Shown: one piece after another, positions 33,141-33,172 of the stretch
How the letters are laid out: each line of letters opens with the position of its first letter
Position numbering within the stretch: position 1 is the first letter of the stretch
Source: Scytonema sp. UIC 10036
GTDB taxonomy: Bacteria > Cyanobacteriota > Cyanobacteriia > Cyanobacteriales > Nostocaceae
Assembly: GCF_009725235.1 (NCBI RefSeq)
Contig: NZ_WJFC01000145.1
Span: forward strand, 1-33,172
Direction of reading: 5' to 3'
DNA: 33,172 nucleotides
Position numbers and translations under genes: made by a program
The notes under the pieces: model-generated
Seen by the model: the letters and a program-made list of their open reading frames with translations, nothing else
Told to the model about the DNA's origin: nothing
Databases searched by the model: none

Positions 33141-33172
33141 GTTATAATGTATGATCCAACAACAAACAACAA

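Overview
The window is cyanobacterial chromosome, most likely from a filamentous Nostocales-type organism. The evidence is frequent HIP1 octamers (GCGATCGC), tandem heptamer-like repeats in many gene gaps, and cyanobacteria-specific families (DUF3119, DUF3086, DUF2862, DUF6887/6888, a Get3d-like ArsA paralogue). I saw no rRNA, tRNA, CRISPR array or intact insertion sequence.

Layout. (1) 1-3700, plus strand: lipid-related housekeeping block with an MlaE/TGD1-type permease, DUF3119, DUF3086 and PlsY. (2) 3700-8700: repeat-rich accessory segment around a large calpain-like (C2) protease gene. It is bracketed by two decayed copies of the plsY 3' end and followed by a DUF6888 remnant and a DUF6887 gene. 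(3) 8700-11560: a 4-TM EamA-like protein (minus), then Der GTPase and an EcfT/CbiQ-type protein (plus). (4) 12054-19149, plus strand: two large tandem paralogues made of an L-type lectin domain, Calx-beta and other beta-sandwich domains, and seven C-terminal 'NPDV' repeats. The calpain-like protein carries the same repeats at its N-terminus. (5) 19241-30628, minus strand: surface polysaccharide cluster with a DPM1-like GT2, Wzm/Wzt ABC exporter, two methyltransferases (one with a long repetitive coiled coil), a GT2-GT4 fusion, a third methyltransferase with a broken 3' end, a GT-C-like membrane protein and a second EamA-like protein. (6) 30630-33172: about 1 kb of decayed sequence and repeats, then DUF2862, a Get3d-like protein and a terminal heptamer repeat.

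How the parts may work together. Wzm/Wzt would export a glycan capped or modified by the methyltransferases. The coiled-coil methyltransferase beside a Wzt with a C-terminal extension recalls the WbdD chain-length ruler of E. coli O9a. The DPM1-like GT2, the EamA-like 4-TM protein and the GT-C protein fit a polyprenyl-phosphate-sugar make/flip/transfer trio. The lectins and the protease look like surface or sheath proteins.

The most novel signal is the trio of NPDV-repeat proteins. The calpain-like gene and the second lectin gene also share a roughly 300-base upstream region. In it I can see two hairpins whose paired bases change in a compensatory way between the copies, which suggests a structured leader RNA or operator common to otherwise different genes.
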